A program made the position numbers and the translations under genes. The notes beneath the pieces are model-generated. The model was given only the letters and a program-made list of their open reading frames with translations. It did no database searches and was not told the DNA's origin. 12,095 bases of DNA. It comes from an uncultured Lachnospiraceae bacterium (GTDB taxonomy: Bacteria > Bacillota_A > Clostridia > Lachnospirales > Lachnospiraceae). Below are positions 1 to 5,893 of this stretch, piece by piece; within the stretch, counting starts at the first letter, position 1; each line of letters starts with the position of its first letter. The stretch lies in assembly GCA_910587905.1 (NCBI GenBank), contig CAJUOF010000326.1, positions 1-12,095 of the forward strand, given 5' to 3'.

Positions 1-2
1 GT

Positions 3-662
3 TCCAATCCGTCTTTGAAGCAGCTCGCTTATGACAATTTAAAACAGAGGATCATAAGTGGGGAATTGAAACCGGGGTATCGGCTCAGGGAAGAGGATCT
101 GTCGGCGGAGATGAATATCAGCCGGGCGCCGATCCGGGAAGCACTCAACATGCTGGAGCGAGATGGATTTACCACCATTGTGCCCAGAAAGGGTGCGTTG
201 GTGTCTGAGGTGCTTAAGGAAGATATCCGCTATATCTGGGAGATGCGGGCCCTGCTGGAGCCCTATGCCGCCAGGCTTTCTGCCAGATATATTCCGGAGG
301 AAACGATCGCAGAGGTGGAGGGGAAGCTTTTGAAGGTTATGGATCATCCCAACGATCTGGCGCAGTATGTCAATTCTGACTTGGAGGTCCATCAGATGTT
401 GGTGGATTATGTTCAAAACCGGTTTTTGAAGAGTACCCTGGAGAATATGAAGGCCCATTCCCTCAGAATCCGCTGGGCGGCAGAATATGACAATGAAAAA
501 ACTCAGGCCGGGATTGTGGAGGCGGCGACGAAGGAACATATGGAGATCGTCTATGCGCTGAAGAAGCGGGATCCGGACCTGGTCTACCGGGTCGTGAAAC
601 GGCATGTGGAGAATGGCTCGGAGAGGCTGATCGGAGCGAATTATGTGAATTATAGAGGCTGA
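3..662 (+). CDS. GntR-family transcriptional regulator with FCD ligand-binding domain (5' end outside window)
   Basis: DNA-binding regulator of the FadR/FCD branch of GntR proteins. Numbering from the TTG at 15, residues 5-65 form the winged helix: a YDxLKxxIISGELKPG opening, then the recognition region ISRAPIREALNMLERDG and the wing VPRKGALV. Residues 70-210 are an all-helical FCD domain with the usual metal/ligand set D122, H126 (DLEVH), H175 (KEH) and H197 (RH). The frame stays open to the window edge and no ribosome binding site precedes the TTG, so the true start probably lies upstream and about 5-15 residues are missing. Family members sense carboxylates or amino-acid-like compounds and usually control the adjacent operon. 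A matching palindrome lies at 835-846 in front of the next genes, so a local repressor or activator is the natural inference. The effector is unknown. Confidence 0.9.
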   Translation, partial: SNPSLKQLAYDNLKQRIISGELKPGYRLREEDLSAEMNISRAPIREALNMLERDGFTTIVPRKGALVSEVLKEDIRYIWEMRALLEPYAARLSARYIPEETIAEVEGKLLKVMDHPNDLAQYVNSDLEVHQMLVDYVQNRFLKSTLENMKAHSLRIRWAAEYDNEKTQAGIVEAATKEHMEIVYALKKRDPDLVYRVVKRHVENGSERLIGANYVNYRG

Positions 663-694
663 GAGAGGGAATTTAGATTTTTTTTTGTAAATAC

Positions 695-723
695 TTGACA
701 ATGAAAGAGGGCTGTTATAGAAT
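695..723 (+). promoter_or_regulatory. Sigma-A type promoter of the hydrolase operon
   Basis: A perfect -35 TTGACA (695-700) is followed after 17 bases by TAGAAT (718-723), five of six matches to the -10 consensus. Transcription would begin near 729-731, giving a leader of about 230 bases before the first gene at 961. It lies right after the GntR gene, which has no clear terminator of its own. Confidence 0.8.
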
Positions 724-767
724 AAAACAGTAAATGTTTTATGAAGTCATAACAGAATAATCATGGT

Positions 768-780
768 AAAGGAGCCATTA
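768..780 (+). repeat. 13-base leader repeat, copy 1 (AAAGGAGCCATTA)
   Basis: Identical to 5571-5583. With the preceding bases GGT here and GGC there, 15 of 16 positions match. In both copies it forms the hexaloop and the 5' arm of a U-tailed terminator. Confidence 0.85.
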
Positions 781-825
781 GCAAATCAGTGAGACAGAAT
801 AGATTGATTTACTGATGGTTTTTTT
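774..825 (+). terminator. Intrinsic terminator in the leader of the hydrolase operon
   Basis: The arms are 774-787 and 806-819, with an 18-base loop and a T run at 819-825. It lies between the promoter at 695-723 and the first gene at 961, with no gene ending just before it. That makes it a conditional attenuator rather than an end-of-gene terminator. Confidence 0.65.
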
Positions 826-834
826 ATAAGATAT

Positions 835-846
835 ATTGTATACAAT
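835..846 (+). promoter_or_regulatory. Perfect palindrome, likely GntR/FCD operator
   Basis: ATTGTATACAAT is a perfect 12-base palindrome with TTGT/ACAA half-sites, close to the TNGT..ACNA pattern of FadR-type GntR operators. A further half-site, TATACAA at 853-859, mirrors TTGTATA at 836-842. The site lies downstream of the mapped promoter and of the leader terminator, so a bound regulator would act as a roadblock unless a second promoter, which I do not see, lies here. The GntR gene at 3-662 is the obvious candidate protein. Confidence 0.6.
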
Positions 847-882
847 CTTCAATATACAAATTACAAAAAAGGGAGAAGAAAC

Positions 883-925
883 ATGGATTGAGATGCATAC
901 TGTGCAGGGCCCTGTGCGGATGTGA
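883..925 (+). other. Possible short leader reading frames before the transporter gene
   Basis: A GGGAG-containing stretch (871-875) is followed by ATG-GAT-TGA (883-891), then by a second frame at 893-925 of ten codons, MHTVQGPVRM. Both precede the strong ribosome binding site of the gene at 961. They could be chance or a remnant of an older gene start. Nothing else shows they are translated. Confidence 0.2.
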
Positions 926-960
926 TATATGCCATTCATAATAAGAAGGAGGAAGTAAGT

Positions 961-2205
961 ATGAGTGAAAAGAAACTAACGTTCAAAGATTATGCGAAGG
1001 CCCTGGGGCCAGGCGCGATCATGTCGGCGGCCATTATCGGCCCGGGAACCGTGACGACGGCGTCCACCCAGGGAGCCAGCTACGGCTATACGGCTCTCTG
1101 GATCCTGCTTTTGGCCTGTGTGATCGCCTATTTCTTCCAGGAACCGGCCACGAGGATTTCCATCGGCTGTAAGGAATCCGTCATGGTCGGGGTGCGGGAG
1201 CATATCAATCCCGGAGTTGCCAAATTCCTGTGGGTCGTATTGTTTGTGGGAAGCATCGCCTTCCAGGCAGGAAACTTAAGCGGCGCTTCCATGGCCCTGA
1301 CCTATTTCTTCCCCGGGACGACCTATCTGCTGTGGGCGGTTATTATGTCCGTGCTGGCTCTGGTCATCGTCCTGCTCAACCGTTACAAGATCATTGAGAA
1401 CGTGAATCAGGTGCTGATCATTCTGATGGTCCTTGCCTTTGTGCTGACCGCCTGCACCTCCGGACCCAACATTGGGGATATGTTTGTAGAAGGTTTTTCT
1501 TTCAAGATTCCCGGCGGCAATGCGATTTTGGCAGTTTCCCTGCTGGCAACCACAGTAACTCCGAATCTGGTTCTCGGCTATTCCGGTTTCCTGCGGAAAA
1601 AATATCCGGATTCCAAGCAGCCCAGGACAGATATCAAGCTGGCGAAGGCGGATCTGGGGCTCAACATGGTGGTGACCTTCCTGATCACCGGAGCGATCAT
1701 CGTCTGTGCCGGGACTTTGCTTCACCCTCAGGGAATCCAGATTTCCTCGGCCGCGGATATGGCTATGCAGCTCACCCCTCTTTTGGGACGCTATGCCGGT
1801 ATTTTCTTTTCCTTGGGCCTTTGGGCTGCGGCGATCTCTTCTGTGCTTTATCAGATTTCCATTCACAACATGCTGTTTCCGCCGGCCTTCAAGCTGGATG
1901 AGAATCCCAAGGCAAAGCACAACATGATCGTGACCTGCCTGGTGGTTCTTGTGCCGATTATTTTGATTGTGATCTTTGGCTCTTCACCGGTACAGCTCAT
2001 CATTGCAGCCCAGGCGTTAAATGGCATTGCCCTTCCGATGGTCTGCATCATCAGTTGGATTCTCTGCAACAAGAAGTCTCTGCTGGGAGAGTTTGTCAAC
2101 AACACCAGACAGAACGTGGTCATGGGAATCGTGACCTTATGTACCCTGGTGTTTGCAGTCAATGCCCTCTACAGCGTGGCGCAGAAGCTGATCGCGATGT
2201 TCTGA
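961..2205 (+). CDS. NRAMP-superfamily membrane transporter, atypical (lacks metal-site motif)
   Basis: Polytopic membrane protein of 414 residues with about eleven hydrophobic segments, the size and pattern of NRAMP/MntH proteins. Start ATG 961 follows AAGGAGG (946-952) by 8 bases. An in-frame GTG at 922 lacks such a site and was not used. The first helix and the loop after it align well with MntH (GPGAIMSAA, then TQGASYGYTALW). The hallmark DPGN, however, is GPGT (27-30), and the TM6 MPH motif is TPN (200-202). These positions supply the Asp, Asn and Met ligands for Mn2+/Fe2+ in classical members, so ordinary manganese or iron transport is doubtful. It is first in an operon with a hydrolase, a PLP enzyme and an M29-like enzyme, so it may move a different ion or an organic solute. 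Automatic annotation would probably call it a divalent metal transporter. Confidence 0.85.
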   Translation: MSEKKLTFKDYAKALGPGAIMSAAIIGPGTVTTASTQGASYGYTALWILLLACVIAYFFQEPATRISIGCKESVMVGVREHINPGVAKFLWVVLFVGSIAFQAGNLSGASMALTYFFPGTTYLLWAVIMSVLALVIVLLNRYKIIENVNQVLIILMVLAFVLTACTSGPNIGDMFVEGFSFKIPGGNAILAVSLLATTVTPNLVLGYSGFLRKKYPDSKQPRTDIKLAKADLGLNMVVTFLITGAIIVCAGTLLHPQGIQISSAADMAMQLTPLLGRYAGIFFSLGLWAAAISSVLYQISIHNMLFPPAFKLDENPKAKHNMIVTCLVVLVPIILIVIFGSSPVQLIIAAQALNGIALPMVCIISWILCNKKSLLGEFVNNTRQNVVMGIVTLCTLVFAVNALYSVAQKLIAMF

Positions 2206-2282
2206 TTCTTTGCATCGGAGCTAGCTGAAACTGGTAATGTTTTGTTATATCTTGGAAAGGAATCGGAGAAAAAGGAGAAAAA

Positions 2283-3434
2283 ATGTATCAGAAAGTATTG
2301 GAACTGGTAAAGTCCTACGATAAGGAAATGATTGATTTGTTGGCGGAGATGGTGAAGATTCCAAGCGTCAGCGGGGACGAGGCGGCCTATGCAAAGTTTC
2401 TCTGCGACTACTGCAGGAAGCTGGGGTTTGAGAGCTCCATCGACCGTCACGGAAATGTGCTGGTGCTCGTGAAGGGGACTAAGCCCGGAAAGAGGATCGC
2501 CTACAACAACCATCTGGATACGGTGCCTGTGGGAGAGGGATGGACGAAGGATCCCTTCGGTGCGGAAATTGTGGACGGAAAAATGTATGGCCGGGGTTCC
2601 ACCGACTGCAAGAGCGGCATCGCCGCCCAGATTATTGCGGCCAAGGCCCTGGTGGACTCCGGAATTCCCTTTGCCGGCGAGATCGCCCTCATGTATCCGG
2701 TGGAGGAAGAGGTACAGAATGTGAGCCGCAAGGGAACCCTCAAGATGCTCCAGGATGGATTTACGGCGGACATGTGTGTAAACGGCGAGGATGTGGACCT
2801 GAAGTGCTGTCTGGTATGCTGCGGCATGTTGGAGGTCAAGATCACGACCAAGGGCGTGGGTGCCCACGGAGCGACGCCCTATAAAGGAGTCAATGCCATC
2901 GGCCAGATGTGCAGAGTCTATGAGGAGATCGGGAAGATCAAACCAGGTGTCCATAAATATGCCGCCGGTTCCATCAATCCGGGCGTCATTTGCGGCGGGG
3001 AGCGTTCCAGTGTGGTGCCGGACCGCTGCGAGATGCGGGTGTCCCGCTTCACGGTGCCTGGGGAGACGGGAGCCATGTTCTTACAGGAGATCAATGACAT
3101 TCTGGCAAAGTTAAAGGCAGAGGATCCGACCTTCGATGGGGTGGCGGAGCTGACCTATGACAGCAATCCCTCCGAGGTGGCGGAGGATGCCGAGATCGTG
3201 CAGGCTGTCGTGAAGGCTCACGAGATGATTGGAAAGGATTGTCCTTTCTATGGCACTCCTCAGCATGACGATGCAGATTTCATGACCAATGTCTCTCATA
3301 TTCCGACGGTACTTTACGGACCGGGGACCGGACTGGTGGCCCATATGCCCGACGAGTATGTACTTTTGGATGAGGTGAGAGAGGCGGCACAGGTCTACGC
3401 GCTCATCAATTACAACGTATTGGCTGAGAAATAA
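2283..3434 (+). CDS. ygeY: M20-family metallohydrolase, YgeY-type (selenium-metabolism-linked hydrolase family)
   Basis: Cytoplasmic zinc amidohydrolase/peptidase of 383 residues, normal length for the family. The M20 metal and catalytic residues are visible: H77-x-D79 (NHLDT), bridging D108 in GRGSTDCKSG, the acidic run E141-E143 containing the general base, E169-D170 in NGED, and H354 (VAHMPDE) near the C terminus. A lid/dimerisation domain around residues 185-295 carries H195 (GAHGATPYKG). The segment PQHDDADF (326-333) and the overall pattern resemble YgeY-type proteins. Start ATG 2283 follows AAGGAG closely. M20 enzymes cleave amide bonds of N-acyl amino acids, dipeptides or carbamoyl compounds. 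The specific substrate of YgeY proteins is not established, and no selenium genes are visible in the window. It is in the operon with the genes on both sides. Confidence 0.85.
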   Translation: MYQKVLELVKSYDKEMIDLLAEMVKIPSVSGDEAAYAKFLCDYCRKLGFESSIDRHGNVLVLVKGTKPGKRIAYNNHLDTVPVGEGWTKDPFGAEIVDGKMYGRGSTDCKSGIAAQIIAAKALVDSGIPFAGEIALMYPVEEEVQNVSRKGTLKMLQDGFTADMCVNGEDVDLKCCLVCCGMLEVKITTKGVGAHGATPYKGVNAIGQMCRVYEEIGKIKPGVHKYAAGSINPGVICGGERSSVVPDRCEMRVSRFTVPGETGAMFLQEINDILAKLKAEDPTFDGVAELTYDSNPSEVAEDAEIVQAVVKAHEMIGKDCPFYGTPQHDDADFMTNVSHIPTVLYGPGTGLVAHMPDEYVLLDEVREAAQVYALINYNVLAEK

Positions 3435-3455
3435 AGACAGGAAGAGGGGAACGAT

Positions 3456-4565
3456 ATGCTGATCGGCGGATTTTATCATGTGGACCCTGAGCTGATTTCC
3501 AAAGAGCCGGAGACAAGGGATTTTTCCCTTCGCTGTGATGTGGCGGGGCAGTATCAGAGAAAAATTTATACGGGAAACGGGCGGACAGCGACGTCTTACA
3601 TTCTGCTGAACGCCCTCCGTTTGACGGAGGAGGACGTGATCCTTCTGCCGGATTATCTCTGTGTTTCCGTGATCAATTCTCTGGAGGTCTGTCCGGCGAA
3701 ATTCCGGTTCTACCGGGTGAAGCGGGATCTGACGGTGGATCTTGAGGATCTTGAGAGCAAGATAGACGAGAACGTCAAGGTGCTGTATGTGATCCATTAT
3801 TTTGGAGTTCCGCAGCCTGAGGCGGTGGCAAAGAAGTGCCTTGCCCTTTGCAGGGAACGGAACCTGGTTTTGATTGAAGATCTGACGCAGACGCTCTATA
3901 CTGTGGAGGAGGGGCGGATCGGCTTCGGCGATTATCTGGTGGCAAGCACCAGAAAATGGATGCCGGTGACGGACGGCGGACTTTTGGCGGTGAAGGATGG
4001 GGTTCCCTGCCCCATGGTGTCCCTTGGGGGTGCATACGATGAGGCGGTTTACAGGCAGCTTTTGATTTCCGTCATGCGGGATTATTATGATGCACATCCG
4101 GAAGCAGATATGTCCTACTACCTGCAGCTTGAGCGGGAGGCCAATCGGGCGCGTTACCTGGATTTTACACCCAGGGCAATGACGGAGCCTTCCGGCAGGA
4201 CCCTCTTTAATCTGAATCATGAGGAGTCCATCCTGAGACGCAGGGAGAATTATACCTATCTCTATGAGCATCTAAGGGATGTGGAGGGATTGACTCTCGC
4301 AGGAGGACCGCTGGATCAGGAAAAGAAATATGTGCCTTTTGGGTTTGTGGTCCTGGTGGAAAACCGCGATGATTTTTATGAGTATTTGGCTAAGAACCGG
4401 ATCGTCGGGGAGATTCAGTGGATCTTGCCGGAGGAGTACTATACGCCGGGGGAGGATGCCAGGTATTTGTCGGAGCACAACGTCATGCTGCAGTGCGACC
4501 AGCGCTACGGTAAAAAGGAGATGGCGTTTGTAGCGGATAAAATCAAAGAATATTTCAGGAGGTAG
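3456..4565 (+). CDS. DegT/DnrJ/EryC1/StrS-like PLP-dependent aminotransferase
   Basis: Fold-type I PLP enzyme of 369 residues. The DegT signature appears in order: GNGRTATS (40-47) for cofactor phosphate, IHYFG (113-117), EDLTQ (141-145) with D142 facing the pyridine nitrogen, and S164-T-R-K167 followed by VTDGGLLAV, where K167 should form the Schiff base. All key positions look intact, so it is probably active. Relatives usually aminate keto-sugars, but nothing here suggests sugar or cell-surface biosynthesis. In an operon with two metallohydrolase-like enzymes, a role in releasing or transferring an amino group during catabolism is more plausible. Start ATG 3456 follows GAGGGG, 21 bases after the M20 gene. 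The stop is 2 bases before the next start, so the two are translationally coupled. The substrate is unknown. Confidence 0.75.
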   Translation: MLIGGFYHVDPELISKEPETRDFSLRCDVAGQYQRKIYTGNGRTATSYILLNALRLTEEDVILLPDYLCVSVINSLEVCPAKFRFYRVKRDLTVDLEDLESKIDENVKVLYVIHYFGVPQPEAVAKKCLALCRERNLVLIEDLTQTLYTVEEGRIGFGDYLVASTRKWMPVTDGGLLAVKDGVPCPMVSLGGAYDEAVYRQLLISVMRDYYDAHPEADMSYYLQLEREANRARYLDFTPRAMTEPSGRTLFNLNHEESILRRRENYTYLYEHLRDVEGLTLAGGPLDQEKKYVPFGFVVLVENRDDFYEYLAKNRIVGEIQWILPEEYYTPGEDARYLSEHNVMLQCDQRYGKKEMAFVADKIKEYFRR

Positions 4566-4567
4566 CG

Positions 4568-5530
4568 ATGAGCGAAAAAGCAAGAAAGGGCTGTGAGATC
4601 CTGCTCCACACCTGCGGAGAGGTGAAAAAGGGAGAGAGGGTTCTGGTGATCACGGACAACACAAGCAAGGCGATCGGCGAGGCCATGTATACATGCGCGG
4701 CGGCATTCACAGATGCGACGCTGGTGTGCATGCCGGATCGTTCCACCCATGGAGAGGCACCCACGGACGCGATCGCGGCGGCTATGAAAGAGTCGGATGT
4801 GATGTTTTCCGCAACCACGTTCTCTCTCTATAACAGCGCGGCCAGGATCGCGGCCTGCGAGGCAGGTTCCCGTTTTGTAAATATGGCAGATTACTCCATG
4901 GAGATGCTGGAGGAAGGGTGCCTGTTTACGGACTGGGACGAGGTTCGGAGGATTGTGGACGACCTTAAGGGACGGATCGTGGGAAAGGAACTCTCCATCA
5001 CGACGCCTGCGGGGACCGATTTTCACACCTCCGTCGAGGGCCGTCATGCGGACACCGGCTATGGGGTCTCCAGAGAGAAGGGTGAGGCTTCCTCTCCGCC
5101 GGATGCGGAGTGTGCCGTTGGGCCTGCGGATGATTCGGCAGAAGGAACGCTGGTCATCGACGGGAGTATTCCTCTGCCTGGACTCGGGGTTTTGGAGCAT
5201 CCCATTACCCTCAAGGTGGAGAAGGGATTTATCACCTCCATCGAGGGGGGGAGAGAGGCGGATATTCTCCGGGACACCTTGGCGGGCTTTGAGGATCCAA
5301 GGGTCTATCTGGCAGCGGAGGTGGGCTTTGGCCTGAATCCGGCCGGCCGCCTGAGCGGACGTATGCTGGAGGATGAGGGGGTCCTGGGGACCATGCACAT
5401 TGGCATCGGAAACAACCTTGCCTATGGGGGAACCTGTGACACCCCGGTCCATATTGATCTGATCATGAAGTGTCCTACCTGTATCGTGGACGGAGTCTGC
5501 GTGATGAAGGACGGAGAATTGGTCAAATAA
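4568..5530 (+). CDS. COG2309/M29-like metalloenzyme (aminopeptidase T / NicX-related family)
   Basis: Soluble protein of 320 residues, somewhat short for M29 aminopeptidases. C-terminal family motifs are clear: TPAGTDFHTSVEGR (146-159), EVGFGLNP (251-258), a glutamate pair E268/E270, MHIGIGNN (276-283) and TPVHIDL (292-298). E251, E268/E270, H277, H295 and D297 are the likely metal ligands. The same scaffold serves M29 aminopeptidases and the aerobic 2,5-dihydroxypyridine dioxygenase NicX. The anaerobe-like context and adjoining M20 hydrolase favour a hydrolytic role on a peptide or amide. Residues 170-195 form an acidic, Ser/Pro-rich loop between domains. Start ATG 4568 uses AGGAGG at the end of the upstream gene. 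It is the last gene of the operon, followed by a terminator at 5575-5633. Confidence 0.75.
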   Translation: MSEKARKGCEILLHTCGEVKKGERVLVITDNTSKAIGEAMYTCAAAFTDATLVCMPDRSTHGEAPTDAIAAAMKESDVMFSATTFSLYNSAARIAACEAGSRFVNMADYSMEMLEEGCLFTDWDEVRRIVDDLKGRIVGKELSITTPAGTDFHTSVEGRHADTGYGVSREKGEASSPPDAECAVGPADDSAEGTLVIDGSIPLPGLGVLEHPITLKVEKGFITSIEGGREADILRDTLAGFEDPRVYLAAEVGFGLNPAGRLSGRMLEDEGVLGTMHIGIGNNLAYGGTCDTPVHIDLIMKCPTCIVDGVCVMKDGELVK

Positions 5531-5567
5531 TTGGGTTGCCAGGTGATCCTTGTTTTTGGATGATTTG

Positions 5568-5633
5568 GGCAAAGGAGCCATTACTCTGAGGGCTGAAATG
5601 TAAAAAACAGCGGACAGAGAATGGCTCTTTTTT
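5568..5633 (+). terminator. Terminator after the hydrolase operon, with shared AAAGGA leader element
   Basis: A long hairpin: GAGCCATT (5575-5582) pairs with AATGGCTC (5620-5627), continued by CTCTG/CAGAG with one bulged A and by GCTG/CAGC around an A-rich loop, then six T (5628-5633). The 5' foot is the sequence found at 768-780, and GGC-AAAGGA-GCC (5568-5579) can form an alternative small hairpin exclusive with the terminator. It begins 45 bases past the last stop, so it ends the operon. The same design as in the leaders suggests it may also control read-through into livJHMGF. Confidence 0.85.
5571..5583 (+). repeat. 13-base leader repeat, copy 2 (AAAGGAGCCATTA)
   Basis: Identical to 768-780. 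A related form, AAAGGCGTCATT, occurs at 5747-5758. Confidence 0.85.
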
Positions 5634-5678
5634 GCACTCTTTATAGCTTTTACGACATAAGTATATAGCAATTAAGTA

Positions 5679-5708
5679 TTGGACGGTGGGGGGAATGGTG
5701 TGTATAAT
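5679..5708 (+). promoter_or_regulatory. Sigma-A type promoter of livJHMGF
   Basis: TTGGAC (5679-5684) and a perfect TATAAT (5703-5708) are separated by 18 bases, the spacer containing a run of G. The start would be near 5715, about 180 bases before livJ. Confidence 0.75.
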
Positions 5709-5715
5709 TACACCA
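5696..5715 (+). promoter_or_regulatory. Inverted repeat around the -10 box, possible operator
   Basis: TGGTGT (5696-5701) and ACACCA (5710-5715) form a perfect six-base inverted repeat with an eight-base spacer that holds the TATAAT box. It would end at the predicted transcription start, so it is more likely a DNA operator than an RNA hairpin. The sequence differs from the palindrome at 835-846, so a different regulator may bind. Confidence 0.4.
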
Positions 5716-5743
5716 TAAAACAAATATTGACATACATTACAGG

Positions 5744-5781
5744 GACAAAGGCGTCATTGTTAAAATTTGTGACGTCTTTTT
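5744..5781 (+). terminator. Leader attenuator of livJHMGF with AAAGGC loop
   Basis: AAAGGCGTCA (5747-5756) pairs with TGACGTCTTT (5770-5779), ten pairs with one G-T wobble, and the T run continues to 5781. This terminator lies between the promoter and livJ, so it is an attenuator. GAC-AAAGGC-GTC (5744-5755) can instead form a small hairpin with an A1/G4 hexaloop, the same arrangement as at 763-778 and 5568-5579. That small stem has only three pairs and would need a bound protein to persist. No clear partner hairpin is seen upstream. Confidence 0.65.
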
Positions 5782-5893
5782 CCATAAATAAAAAAGAAGT
5801 GTGAAAATTTGGGGAGGGGATAAAACGATACTGATAACAAAAAGTGAGTTTCAAAGAAGTAAAAATATATCACAAAAAAATGGAGGTAACGAG

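Larger units (their letters stand above)
734..825 (+). promoter_or_regulatory. Leader attenuator: hairpin with AAAGGA loop overlapping a terminator
   Basis: Three structures can be drawn. A first hairpin (about 736-752) has TTATG and CATAA arms. A second, ATGGT (763-767) with GCCAT (774-778), encloses the hexaloop AAAGGA (768-773). The third is a terminator: 774-787 pairs with 806-819 over 14 positions with one C-A mismatch and two wobbles, followed by a T run (819-825). Hairpin 2 and the terminator share bases 774-778, so they exclude each other. Two tandem hairpins, with A at position 1 and G at position 4 of the second loop, overlapping a terminator, recall targets of ANTAR-domain antitermination proteins. 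The first loop does not fit that rule well, so the ANTAR assignment is an inference. The terminator fold itself is visible. Confidence 0.55.

Noticed and set aside
922..960. GTG start at 922 for the NRAMP-like gene
   Set aside because: The AAGGAGG at 946-952 is correctly spaced for ATG 961 and lies inside the longer version.
2169..2954. 261-codon open frame on the - strand
   Set aside because: It is antisense to the M20 gene's conserved catalytic region. The conserved frame is the + strand one.
3111..4271. 386-codon open frame on the - strand
   Set aside because: It lies antisense to the M20 and DegT genes, is rich in His, Arg, Gln and Leu without any motif, and has no ribosome binding site. 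It is a shadow of GC-rich coding sequence.
4568..5530. 2,5-dihydroxypyridine dioxygenase (NicX) for nicotinate degradation
   Set aside because: The scaffold is shared, but no other nicotinate genes are present and the context looks anaerobic, so only the broad family is supported.
4505..5671. 388-codon open frame on the - strand
   Set aside because: It is antisense to the M29-like gene and runs through the terminator at 5575-5633. There is no recognisable family and the composition is that of a shadow frame.
5801..5893. In-frame extension of livJ upstream to a GTG at 5801
   Set aside because: It would bury the lipoprotein signal peptide and is not protein-like. ATG 5894 with TGGAGG is clearly the start.
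5531..5893. Known metabolite riboswitch in the 5531-5893 leader
   Set aside because: I checked by eye for conserved cores of the common classes (for example TPP, SAM, glycine, guanidine, T-box) and found none. Only the AAAGG-loop hairpin and terminators are supported.
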